DNA of 64,000 nucleotides from Rhynchopus sp. YZ270_cl-10 (taxonomy: Eukaryota; Euglenozoa; Diplonemea; Diplonemida; Diplonemidae): NCBI GenBank assembly GCA_964035575.1, contig OZ037914.1, positions 258,176-322,175 of the forward strand, in the 5' to 3' direction. Below are positions 54,201-61,309 of the stretch, one piece after another. The translations under genes and the position numbers were made by a program. Position 1 is the stretch's first letter. Every line of letters begins with the position of its first letter. The notes beneath the pieces were generated by a model. That model searched no databases and was not told the origin of the DNA. It was given only the letters and a program-made list of their open reading frames with translations.

Positions 54201-57200
54201 GGTCCTGCACATCCACAGCATTTATCATACCGCCGGAGACGAGGTACAGCACGTTCCCAAGCTTCGTCATCGTGAACGGGTTGACTCCATCAGTTCTGTC
54301 CGACACAAACACAGGGTTTGCCTTGTCACGCACATCCAGCACAGTGAGACGAGTATTCATCATGACGTACACGTAGTCCTCCGTTGCATACACCTGTGTC
54401 ACTGCAGTTGGTGCTGTCAGCTCTGCCACAACTGTCATTGCCTGTCCCTTTGTGAAGTGCAGCACCTTCAGGAAGTTTGTGCCTGAACCGCAGTACATGT
54501 AGTCACCCGCCATGTCACATGCACCCACCGACTGCGTGTGTCCCCAAGGAACACTCGTCAGTGTCATGCCCGGTCCAAACTGAAATGCAAGAACACCGTC
54601 TCCCTGGCATGCAAGGAGACCTGCCTGCTCGTTGTCGGTGAAGTGGAACTTTCCACACGCAGAAGTGATCTGCAGTGTCTGTGCGTGTGCCAGTGTCACA
54701 CTCGTCACGTCTGTTGCATCAAACACTTGCACACCGCCAATGACAGAGCCAACAGCTACACCTGTGCTGCTCACAGATACTTTTTGCAAGTCAGTTCCCC
54801 CTGACCGTGCAGTGGTGCTGATGGTGCGCAGTCCTGACGCATCGGGTGCTGGTGGGGCGAGTGTGGGTTCTGCTGTCGGCACTGATGTGGGCATTGCTGT
54901 TGGTGAAGCAGTCGGTGAAGCAGTCGGTGCAATCGTCACTTCGGGCGGTGTGAGGTCCACAACCTTCAAAGCAGCTGTCGTTGCCACGAAGGCGTACCGA
55001 CCCTGCACATCTACGTACCAAGCCATGTCAAGGTTTTCTGTCACAACGTGGCGCACGTGCTCAGTCGGCTGCAGTGGTGTGCTCACATCCAACACAACGA
55101 ACTCCTTGTTTGTCGTGATGTACAGGTACTGCCCGTAAGAGGTTGCGCTGCGGAAGTAACCAGTGAGACCACCAAGCGACGACAGAGTCGTCACTGCGGC
55201 AGTGGGGTCGCTTGGAGATGTGGGGTCCTGCACATCCACAGCATATATCGCAGTGACGGCGACGAGGTACAGAATGTTGCCCAGCTTCGTCATCATGTGC
55301 GGGTTGACTCCATCAGTTCTGTCCGCCACAAACACAGGGTTTGCCTTGTCACGCACATCCAGCACAGAGAAACGAGTATTCATCACGACGTACACGTAGT
55401 CCTCCGTTGCATACACCAGTGTCACAAGCGTTGGTGGTGTCACCTCCGCCACAACTGTCATTGCCTGTCCCTTTGTGAAGTGCAGCACCTTCAGGAAGTA
55501 TGGGCCTGAACCGTTTGTGGTTGCACTACAGTACATGTAGTCACCCACCATGTCACATCGACCCACCGACTGCGTGTGTCCCCAAGGAACACTCGTCAGT
55601 GTCATGCCCGGTCCAAACTGAAATGCAAGAACACCGCCTGCCCCGCATGCAAGGAGACCTGCCTGCTCGTTGTCGGTGAAGTAGAAATTTCTACACGCCT
55701 TAGTGGTCTGCAGTGTCTCTACGTGTGCCAGTGTCACACTCGTCACGTCTGTCGCATCAAACACTTGCAAACCTCTATAGACAGTTCCAACAACGACACC
55801 TGTGCTGCTCACAAATACTCTCTGCAAGTCATTTGTCCCTGACCGTGCAGTGGTGCTGATGGTGCGCAGTCCTGACGCATGGGGTGCTGGTGGGGCGAGT
55901 GTGGGTTCAGCTGTCGGCACTGCTGTCGGAATTGCAGTTGGAATAGCAGTCGGGATGGCTGCTGGCACTGCTGTGGGCACTGCTGTGGGTGAAGCAGTCG
56001 GTACTTCGGGTGGTGTGAGGTCCACAACCTTCAAAGCAGTTGCCGTTGCCACGAAGGCGTACCGACCCTGCACATCTACGTCCAAAGTCAGCACTGTGTT
56101 GTCTGTCACAATGTGGCGCACGTGCACAGTCGGCTGCAGTGGTGTGCTCACCTCCAACACCACAAGCTCTGTGTCTGTCGTGATGTAGACGTACTGCCCG
56201 TACGAGGTTGCGCTGCGCATGGCAAGAGTGACACCAAGCGACGACAGAGTCGTCACTGCGGCAGTGGGGTCGCTTGGAGATGTGGGGTCCTGCACATCCA
56301 GAGCATGTATGGCAGAGTTGGAGACGAGGTACAGAGTATCCCCAAGCTTCGTCACCATGTATGTGTTCAGAGGGGCGTCTGTTCTGTGTGCCACAAACAC
56401 AGGGTTTGCCTTGTCACGCACATCCACCACAGAGAGACGAGACGACATCGTGACGTACACGTAGTCCTCCGTTGCATACACCTGTGTCACTGCAGTTGGT
56501 GCTGTCAGCTCTGCCACAACTGTCATTGCCTGTCCCTTTGTGAAGTACAGCACCTTCAGGAAGTTTGTGCCTGAACCGCAGTACATGAAGTTACCCGCCA
56601 TGTCACATAAACCCAGCGACTGCGTGTGTCCCCAAGGAACACTCGTCAGTGTCATGCCCGGTCCAAACTGAAATGCAAGAACACCGTCTCCCTGGCATGC
56701 AAGGAGACCTGCCTGCTCGTTGTCGGTGAAGTGGAACTTTCCACACGCAGAAGTGATCTGCAGTGTCTGTGCGTGTGCCAGTGTCACACTCGTCACGTCT
56801 GTTGCATCAAACACTTGCACACCTTCATAGACAGTTCCAACAACGACACCTGTGCTGCTCACAGATACTTTGTGCAAGTAATATAGTCCTGACCGTGCAG
56901 TGGTGCTGATGGTGCGCAGTCCTGACGCATGGGGTGCTGGTGGGGCGAGTGTGGGTTCTGCTGTCGGCACTGCTGTCGGAATTGCAGTTGGAATAGCAGT
57001 CGGGATGGCTGTTGGCACTGCTGTGGGCATTGCTGTGGGTGAAGCAGTTGGAACAGACGTCACTTCTGGCGGTGTGAGGTCCACAACCTTCAAAGCAGCT
57101 GTCGTTGCGAAGAAGGCGTACCGACCCTGCACATCTACGTCCCAAGCCACTGCAGTGTTGTCTGTCACAACGTGGCGCACGTGCACAGTCGGCTGCAGTG

Positions 57201-60084
57201 GTGTGCTCACCTCCAACACCACAAGCTCTGTGTCTGTCGTGATGTAGACGTACTGCCCGTAAGAGGTTGCGCTGCGGAAGGCACCAGTGAGACCACCAAG
57301 CGACGACAGAGTCGTCACTGCGGCAGTGGGGTCGCTTGGAGATGTGGGGTCCTGCACATCCACAGCATGTATGGCAGAGTTGGAGACGAGGTACAGAGTA
57401 TCCCCAAGCTTCGTCATCATGTATGTGTTCAGAGGGGCGTCTGTTCTGTGTGCCACAAACACAGGGTTTGCCTTGTCACGCACATCCAGCACAGAGAGAC
57501 GAGACGACATCGTGATGTACACGTAGTCCTCCGTTGCATACACCTGTGTCACAAGCGTCGGTGCTGTCAGCTCAACCACAACTGTCATTGCCTGTCCCTT
57601 TGTGAAGTGCAGCACCTTCAGGAAGTTTGTGCTTGCACCACAGTACATGTAGTCACCCGCCATGTCACATGAAAACAGCGACTGCGTGTGTCCCCAAGGA
57701 ACACTCGTCAGTGTCATGCCCGGTCCAAACTGAAATGCAAGAACACCGTCCGTCCTGCATGCAAGGAGACCTGCCTGCTCGTTGTCGGTGAAGTGGAACT
57801 TTCCACACGCAGAAGTGATCTGCAGTGTCTCTACGTGTGCCAGTGTCACGCTCGTCACGTCTGTCGCATCAAACACTTGCACACCGCCAATGACAGAGCC
57901 AACAACGACACCTGTGCTGCTCACAGATACTTTGTGCAAGTCATTTGCCCCTGACCGTGCAGTGGTGCTGATGGTGCGCAGTCCTGACGCATGGGGTGCT
58001 GGTGGGGCGAGTGTGGGTTCTGCTGTCGGCACTGCTGTGGGAATTGCAGTTGGAATAGCAGTCGGGATGGCTGTTGGCACTGCTGTGGGTGCAAACGGCG
58101 GTGCAATCGTAGCTTCGGGCGGTGTGAGGTCCACAACCTTCATAGCACCATCCGTTGCCACGAAGGTGTACCGACCCTGCACATCTACGTCCCAAGTCAG
58201 CGCTGTGTTGTCTGTCACAACGTGGCGCACGTGCACAGTCGGCTGCAGTGGTGTGCTCACCTCCAACACCACAAGCTCTCTGTCTGTCGTGATGTAGACG
58301 TACTGCCCGTAAGAGGTTGCGCTGCGCAAGGTAGTACCAGTGACACCAAGCGACGACAGAGTCGTCACTGCGGCAGTGGGGTCGCTTGGTGTGACTGGGT
58401 TCTGCACGCTCACAGCATGTATGGCAGCGGTGGTGCAGAGGTACAGAGTATCCCCAACCTTCGTCATCTTGAACGTGTTCAGAGGGCCGTCTGTTCTGTG
58501 ATTCACAAACGCAGGGTTTGTCTTGTCACGCACATCCAGCACAGAGAGACGAGACGACATCGTGACGTACACGTAGTCCTCCGTTGCATACACCTCTGTA
58601 ACTGCAGTTGGTGCTGTCAGCTCTGCCACAACTGTCATTGCCTGTCCCTTTGTGAAGTGCAGCACCTTCAGGAAGTTTGTGCCTGAACCACAGTACATGT
58701 AGTCACCCGCCATGTCACATAAACCCAGCAACGCTGTGTGTCCCCAAGGAACAGTTGTCAGTGTCATGCCCGGTCCAAACTGAAATGCAAGAACACCGTC
58801 TTCCCTGCACGCAAGGAGACCTGCCTGCTCGTTGTCGGTGAAGTGGAACTTTCCACACGTCCAACTGAGTGTCAGTGTCTGTGCGTGTGCCAGTGTCACA
58901 CTCGTCACATCTGTCGCATCAAACACTTGCACACCGCGAAAGACAGTTCCAACAACGACACCTGTGCTGCTCACAGACACTTTGTGCAATGCATCTACGC
59001 CCGACCGTGCAGTGGTGCTGATGGTGCGCAGTCCTGACACATCGGGCACCACTGGTGTTGTGGGTGACAGAGTGGGAGCAGCTGTTGCTGGGGGCGTGAG
59101 GTCCACAACCTTCAAAGCACTGTTGGTTCCCACAAACGCGTATCTTCCGAGCACAGCCACATCCCAAGACACTGCAGGCGACTCGGTGGTGGTGTGGCGG
59201 ATGAGCACAGTCGGCTGCAGTGGTGTGCTCACCTCCATCACCACAAGCTCTGTGTCCGAGGTGAGGTACAGGTTCTGTCCGTAGGAGGTGATGCTGCGCC
59301 AGCTGGTGCCCGCAGCCGGGACCGTCGGAACAGTAGCCGGGGCGATTGGGGATGTGGGGTCCTGCACGTCGATTGCGTACACGGCCGTTGTGTGCGCGAG
59401 GTACACAGTGTTCCCAAGCTTCGTCATCATGTGCCAATTCGGGCAGCCGGTCAAGTGTGACACAAACACAGGGTTTGCCTTGTCACGCACATCCAGCACA
59501 GAGAAACGAGTATACATTGCGACGTACACGTAGTCCTCCGTTGCATGCAGCATGCTTACTGCCGTCGGTGCTACCAGCTCCGCCACAACTGTCATTGCCT
59601 GTCCCTTTGTGAAGTGCAGCACCTTCAGGAAGTTTGTGCCTGAACCACAGTACATGTAGTCACCCGCCATGTCACATGCACCCAGCGACTGCGTGTGTCC
59701 CCAAGGAACAGTTGTCAGTGTCATGCCTGGTCCAAACTGAAATGCAAGAACACCGTCTTGCCTGCACGCAAGGAGACCTGCCTGCTCGTTGTCGGTGAAG
59801 TAGAAGTCCCCACATGTGGCCGTGATCTGAAGTGTCTGTGCGTGTGCCAGTGTCACACTCGTCACGTCTGTCGAATCAAACACTTGCACACCGCCAATGA
59901 CCCACCCGACAGCAGCACCTGTGCTGCTCACAGCCATGTTGCGCATGTCGTTCGGGCCTGACCGTGCAGTGGTGCTGATGGTGCGCAGTCCTGACGCATC
60001 GGGCACCACTGGTGTTATGTCGAGCAAGGCTGCACCACTAGCTATCGTGGCAAGGCACGCAAGGGTGCGTATGTGTGACATCAT
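45253..60084 (-). CDS. Giant LVIVD-propeller, Pro/Thr-repeat surface protein
   Basis: About 4,943 residues in a single exon. The start at 60084 (MMSHIRTLACLATIASGAALL) gives a clean signal peptide; an upstream Met at 60138 does not. Seven beta-propeller modules of about 300-330 residues follow (starting near residues 28, 350, 698, 1051, 1401, 1749 and 2135). Six open with GLRTISTTARSG and share blades such as YAFVATTAALKVVDLTPPE and YVYVTMSSRLSVLDVRDKAN, the LVIVD repeat; the seventh is divergent. PTAVPTAIPT-type linkers separate them. Residues about 2440-4700 are Pro/Thr/Val/Gly repeats (GVPGVPPTVSPTAAPT), probably O-glycosylated. An EGF-like Cys cluster (WCTSDETCQMHG...CSCGSGFG) and a Cys-containing domain precede one TM (about 4895-4925, GWAIAVILVSIAGCAVLVIA) and a short acidic tail. 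A type I cell-surface protein, perhaps for adhesion; the role is inference. Confidence 0.9.
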   Translation of the reverse strand: MMSHIRTLACLATIASGAALLDITPVVPDASGLRTISTTARSGPNDMRNMAVSSTGAAVGWVIGGVQVFDSTDVTSVTLAHAQTLQITATCGDFYFTDNEQAGLLACRQDGVLAFQFGPGMTLTTVPWGHTQSLGACDMAGDYMYCGSGTNFLKVLHFTKGQAMTVVAELVAPTAVSMLHATEDYVYVAMYTRFSVLDVRDKANPVFVSHLTGCPNWHMMTKLGNTVYLAHTTAVYAIDVQDPTSPIAPATVPTVPAAGTSWRSITSYGQNLYLTSDTELVVMEVSTPLQPTVLIRHTTTESPAVSWDVAVLGRYAFVGTNSALKVVDLTPPATAAPTLSPTTPVVPDVSGLRTISTTARSGVDALHKVSVSSTGVVVGTVFRGVQVFDATDVTSVTLAHAQTLTLSWTCGKFHFTDNEQAGLLACREDGVLAFQFGPGMTLTTVPWGHTALLGLCDMAGDYMYCGSGTNFLKVLHFTKGQAMTVVAELTAPTAVTEVYATEDYVYVTMSSRLSVLDVRDKTNPAFVNHRTDGPLNTFKMTKVGDTLYLCTTAAIHAVSVQNPVTPSDPTAAVTTLSSLGVTGTTLRSATSYGQYVYITTDRELVVLEVSTPLQPTVHVRHVVTDNTALTWDVDVQGRYTFVATDGAMKVVDLTPPEATIAPPFAPTAVPTAIPTAIPTAIPTAVPTAEPTLAPPAPHASGLRTISTTARSGANDLHKVSVSSTGVVVGSVIGGVQVFDATDVTSVTLAHVETLQITSACGKFHFTDNEQAGLLACRTDGVLAFQFGPGMTLTSVPWGHTQSLFSCDMAGDYMYCGASTNFLKVLHFTKGQAMTVVVELTAPTLVTQVYATEDYVYITMSSRLSVLDVRDKANPVFVAHRTDAPLNTYMMTKLGDTLYLVSNSAIHAVDVQDPTSPSDPTAAVTTLSSLGGLTGAFRSATSYGQYVYITTDTELVVLEVSTPLQPTVHVRHVVTDNTAVAWDVDVQGRYAFFATTAALKVVDLTPPEVTSVPTASPTAMPTAVPTAIPTAIPTAIPTAVPTAEPTLAPPAPHASGLRTISTTARSGLYYLHKVSVSSTGVVVGTVYEGVQVFDATDVTSVTLAHAQTLQITSACGKFHFTDNEQAGLLACQGDGVLAFQFGPGMTLTSVPWGHTQSLGLCDMAGNFMYCGSGTNFLKVLYFTKGQAMTVVAELTAPTAVTQVYATEDYVYVTMSSRLSVVDVRDKANPVFVAHRTDAPLNTYMVTKLGDTLYLVSNSAIHALDVQDPTSPSDPTAAVTTLSSLGVTLAMRSATSYGQYVYITTDTELVVLEVSTPLQPTVHVRHIVTDNTVLTLDVDVQGRYAFVATATALKVVDLTPPEVPTASPTAVPTAVPAAIPTAIPTAIPTAVPTAEPTLAPPAPHASGLRTISTTARSGTNDLQRVFVSSTGVVVGTVYRGLQVFDATDVTSVTLAHVETLQTTKACRNFYFTDNEQAGLLACGAGGVLAFQFGPGMTLTSVPWGHTQSVGRCDMVGDYMYCSATTNGSGPYFLKVLHFTKGQAMTVVAEVTPPTLVTLVYATEDYVYVVMNTRFSVLDVRDKANPVFVADRTDGVNPHMMTKLGNILYLVAVTAIYAVDVQDPTSPSDPTAAVTTLSSLGGLTGYFRSATSYGQYLYITTNKEFVVLDVSTPLQPTEHVRHVVTENLDMAWYVDVQGRYAFVATTAALKVVDLTPPEVTIAPTASPTASPTAMPTSVPTAEPTLAPPAPDASGLRTISTTARSGGTDLQKVSVSSTGVAVGSVIGGVQVFDATDVTSVTLAHAQTLQITSACGKFHFTDNEQAGLLACQGDGVLAFQFGPGMTLTSVPWGHTQSVGACDMAGDYMYCGSGTNFLKVLHFTKGQAMTVVAELTAPTAVTQVYATEDYVYVMMNTRLTVLDVRDKANPVFVSDRTDGVNPFTMTKLGNVLYLVSGGMINAVDVQDPTSPSDPNAARTTTSSLGGLTGGFRSATSYGQYLYVTTDTELVVLEVSTPLQPTVHVRHVVTENLDMSWDVDVQGRYAFFATTAALKVVDLTPPETTIAPTASPTAMPTYVPTAAPTATPTAVPTAVPTAIPTAVPTAAPTAVPTAAPTAVPTAVPTANPLATPAPTLDASPVVPSKLRLDVVGSLDLSAFSFTTQRLTVSTIGEVVIVVDNGVAVVDARDVTAPVHVENIAIDSGCGDFYYTEDEAAGLLTCNGKGIFHYSFAQKAVTPWFTDSVGACDMHGLFMYCLTAGDFLTVLMYRDSDGATVYRPVIVLKIQLPTWATRVLATEDYVYVTMTNRFLVIDVSGKSHTIVGDVMTGPQHVQDMTIVGNTVYILSLEGLYAVDVTSKSSPSDPTASFTDFGLANPSFFSMAASGDYLFVSSFANAGFVVASLADPLAPVLHSPLGVVSNSRDVVVRGQYAFVVLSSGLRVLDLTPPVTATPTAVPTVSPTAAPTAVPTAVPTAVPTAVPTAVPTAVPTAVPTAVPTAVPTAVPTAVPTAVPTAVPTAVPTAVPTAVPTAVPTAVPTAVPTAVPTAVPTAVPTAVPTASPTATPTSVPTAVPTAVPTTAQTASPTATPSSVPTTAPTPVPTLPPTLVPTAIPTRDPVPPTAAPTAVPTGVPGVTPTVSPTAAPTSVPTAIPTRGPVPPTAAPTAVPTGVPGVPPTVSPTASPTAVPTGIPGVPPTVSPTAAPTAVPTGVPGVPPTVSPTAAPTSVPTAIPTRGPVPPTVSPTSVPTGVPGVPPTVSPTAAPTAVPTGLPGVPPTVSPTAAPTAVPTGVPGVPPTVSPTASPTAVPTGVPGVPPTVAPTAAPTAVPTGVPGVPPTVSPTAAPTSVPTTIPTRGPVPPTAAPTAVPTGVPGVPPTVSPTAVPTGVPGVPPTVSPTAAPTAVPTGVPGVPPTVSPTAVPTGVPGVPPTVSPTAAPTSVPTTIPTRGPVPPTAAPTAVPTGVPGVPPTVSPTAAPTAVPTGVPGVPPTVSPTAVPTGVPGVPPTVSPTAAPTSVPTAIPTRGPVPPTAAPTAVPTGVPGVPPTVSPTAAPTAVPTGVPGVPPTVSPTAVPTGVPGVPPTVSPTAAPTSVPTAIPTRGPVPPTAAPTAVPTGVPGVPPTVSPTASPTALPTGVPGVPPTVSPTAAPTAVPTGVPGVPPTVSPTAAPTAVPTGLPGVPPTVSPTAAPTAVPTGVPGVPPTVSPTASPTAVPTGVPGVPPTVSPTASPTAVPTGVPGVPPTVSPTAAPTAVPTGVPGVPPTVSPTAAPTSVPTAIPTRGPVPPTVSPTSVPTGVPGVPPTVSPTAAPTAVPTGLPGVPPTVSPTAAPTAVPTGVPGVPPTVSPTASPTAVPTGVPGVPPTVAPTAAPTAVPTGVPGVPPTVSPTAAPTSVPTTIPTRGPVPPTAAPTAVPTGVPGVPPTVSPTAVPTGVPGVPPTVSPTAAPTAVPTGVPGVPPTVSPTAVPTGVPGVPPTVSPTAAPTSVPTTIPTRGPVPPTAAPTAVPTGVPGVPPTVSPTAAPTAVPTGVPGVPPTVSPTAVPTGVPGVPPTVSPTAAPTSVPTAIPTRGPVPPTAAPTAVPTGVPGVPPTVSPTAAPTAVPTGVPGVPPTVSPTAVPTGVPGVPPTVSPTAAPTSVPTAIPTRGPVPPTAAPTAVPTGVPGVPPTVSPTASPTALPTGVPGVPPTVSPTAAPTAVPTGVPGVPPTVSPTAAPTAVPTGLPGVPPTVSPTAAPTAVPTGVPGVPPTVSPTASPTAVPTGVPGVPPTVSPTASPTAVPTGVPGVPPTVSPTAAPTSVPTTIPTRGPVPPTAAPTAVPTGVPGVPPTVSPTAAPTAVPTGVPGVPPTVSPTAVPTGVPGVPPTVSPTASPTAVPTGVPGVPPTVSPTAAPTSVPTTIPTRGPVPPTAAPTAVPTGVPGVPPTVSPTAAPTAVPTGVPGVPPTVSPTAVPTGVPGVPPTVSPTASPTAVPTGVPGVPPTVSPTAAPTSVPTTIPTRGPVPPTAAPTAVPTGVPGVPPTVSPTAVPTGVPGVPPTVSPTAAPTAVPTGVPGVPPTVSPTAAPTSVPTAIPTRGPVPPTAAPTAVPTGVPGVPPTVSPTASPTALPTGVPGVPPTVSPTAAPTAVPTGVPGVPPTVSPTAAPTSVPTSIPTRGPVPPTVSPTSVPTGVPGVPPTVSPTAAPTSVPTAIPTRGPVPPTAAPTTVPTGVPGVPPTVSPTAAPTTVPTGVPGVPPTVSPTASPTSVPTAIPTRGPVPPTAAPTTVPTGVPGVPPTVSPTAAPTSVPTAIPTRGPVPPTVSPTSVPTGVPGVPPTVSPTAAPTDVPTGVPGVPPTVSPTAAPTSVPTSIPTRGPVPPTVSPTSVPTGVPGVPPTVSPTAAPTSVPTTIPTRGPVPPTVSPTSVPTGVPGVPPTVSPTAAPTSVPTTIPTRGPVPPTAAPTSVPTGVPGVPPTVSPTAAPTAVPTGVPGVPPTVSPTAAPTSVPTGVPGVPPTVSPTAAPTSVPTGVPGVPPTVSPTAAPTSVPTGVPGVPPTVSPTAAPTSVPTGVPGVPPTVSPTAAPTAVPTGVPGVPPTVSPTAAPTSVPTAIPTRGPVPPTAAPTAVPTGIPGVPPTDAPTAAPTSRAPAPPSDAPNAVTTTVPTGVPGVPPTDAPTGAPAVVTPTDVPTVQTAAPTGTPSIPVTASPRVSPTAIPTAVPTAVPTALPTATPIVVPTSAPTADPTESPPVQTPSPSASVVEWCTSDETCQMHGDTEGTCNTQTNECSCGSGFGSAGDAKVCVSTEDTSTTGSAQIVLVWEVECAVFTPSFLDLVYTLMELVTKLAPVSMQIECGSVSAVAVLEGVVYENISTYDVLGTLSALTATDTRYTDMQAVLGDATQAKVTILSVCSMGGAAATTRASGLCAATVCVDGYTLDNGVCTASSDDDVPGWAIAVILVSIAGCAVLVIAVVYLLVCARRDDNLNAKSSVNEPSDDLV
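46280..52300 (-). repeat. In-frame minisatellite coding GVPGVPPTVSPTAAPT units
   Basis: About 6 kb of tandem units of 36-66 bp, all multiples of three, mixing a few cassettes: PTAAPTAVPTGVPGVPPTVS, PTSVPTAIPTRGPVPP and short variants. Because the units contain no stop codon in several frames, both strands stay open for thousands of bases here. This is compositional, not evidence of antisense genes. Confidence 0.95.
48781..52014 (-). repeat. 1,617-bp higher-order tandem duplication
   Basis: Segments 48781-50397 and 50398-52014 are offset copies with period 1,617 bp (539 codons). Rare variants match across the copies: a GTAGGCACGG spelling at about 49894 and 51511, GAAGACC at 48985/50602 and 50182/51799, and a GCAACTG unit at 50042/51659. 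Only scattered differences are seen, so the duplication is recent. Confidence 0.85.
52430..52730 (-). repeat. 12-bp minisatellite coding (PTAV)n
   Basis: About 25 tandem copies of the 12-bp unit ctgctgtgggca, read on the coding strand as repeated TAVP. Nearly all are identical. It sits between propeller seven and the longer Pro/Thr repeat region. Confidence 0.95.
53690..60000 (-). repeat. Coding tandem array of six near-identical propeller modules
   Basis: Modules start near 60000, 59035, 57990, 56930, 55880 and 54838 (spacing about 0.97-1.06 kb, except for a longer last linker). Modules 3 to 6 are almost the same at DNA level, including silent sites, which points to recent duplication or gene conversion. 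Differences cluster at the residues after TARSG and in a few blade loops. Confidence 0.85.
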
Positions 60085-60552
60085 GTCAATGGTAATCGTG
60101 TATCTGTGGTGGTGTGTGAAGTGGGAAGGCAGATACAATAAGGGGCTTGTGGAAACCTAAAACAATACTGAGGCGACGTAATGTGGACAAAGGACACAAG
60201 ACAGATGGCGAGGTTGTCACCTGTTTGTTGGTGAATTTGGTCGGCGGCGGTACGAGGGAGACAAAGGGATACGTAGGGAGGCCTTTTCTTGCCATTTTTT
60301 TTCCACCTTCATTTTCACATATTCTGATGCAACCGATGTGCACAAAGAACAGGAGGCCAGAAACCCGTCCTTCGTTACCTACTACAGGTCAGAGCAAAAA
60401 GCAAAGAATAACTGTTGAATGATACGAAATCGACACAAAAATGAAGCCACCAGAGTGTCTCTAGGACGTAGGTAGGCGCTGGAAGAAAAAATGTGAGTTG
60501 AAATACAACCCTCGCGTGACAGTGTACCAGGGGGTGAAAGACAAACCTTCGT

Positions 60553-60585
60553 GAGATGAACCTAAGCCTCTCTCTGTTTAGTCAC
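60553..60585 (+). repeat. Dispersed stem-loop repeat
   Basis: GAGATGAACCTAAGC then CTCTCTCT and GTTTAGTCAC; the stem CTAAGC/GTTTAG keeps pairing through a G-T pair in RNA. Family of 2097-2131. Confidence 0.65.
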
Positions 60586-60652
60586 GCGAAAAAGAAAAAT
60601 AAACGCACAGAAGTATGGCTTCCCACAATCATCACCGCCGAAAAACGATGGC

Positions 60653-60760
60653 AATACCGTAATCGTAAAAATTATCGACCGTACTAATGTTCGACCTTTT
60701 CAGGATTTTCTGGAAGTTCGACCTTTTTTACGGTTGAACATTTTTACGATTACGGTATTC
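60653..60760. mobile_element. 108-bp MITE
   Basis: The ends AATACCGTAATCGTAAAAAT (60653-60672) are exactly inverted at 60741-60760. Inside, TTCGACC words occur in both orientations. No clear flanking duplication. Confidence 0.8.
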
Positions 60761-61309
60761 GTAAAAAGCTTTCTGAAAAGGTGTCTTGAGCCAGGCTCGC
60801 CGTTTTGAAATATTTGTCAACACATTTGAGGTACAAGCTCTCTGTTTTCTGATTTTTGGCTAAATCGACTCAGATCCCAAGCACATATTTATTCTTTCTT
60901 CACTCAAACAGACTGAGACACACCCTGGTACCGGGGCGCTTTCATGCATCCCACAAAGCAACACAAAAACGCACACCTCCGACCCGCTGGGGCTAGAACA
61001 TTGAACACCACAACGCAGCGGGGTGAAGACACCACTTCCACACCACATAACAACAAAGAAGTTGAAAGTACAGCGAACGCCTCACCGTACACACCGGCCA
61101 TTGCAGGCACCCAAAGAAAAAAGTTGCAAGGTGAATCCGATACACACACATCTAGTTTGGGTTAAGCTCCTTAACCCCCTCCTCCTCCTCTTCCTCCTCC
61201 TCCTCCTCCTCCACCTTTTTTTACATAAAAAACTGAGAAAACCTAGCAAAAGTAACGACATCGACAACAGCCGGCCATCGCTTTTTTTTCACCTCAACCC
61301 ACCCTAATC

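Larger units (their letters stand above)
60085..61309. other. Intergenic: repeats and one MITE
   Basis: No gene seen. It holds a GAAATACAACC...GTGTACC repeat (60502), a stem-loop (60553), a MITE (60653), a degenerate GTTGAAAGTACAGCGAACGCC copy (61062) and a TCC-rich tract (61175-61210). Confidence 0.6.
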
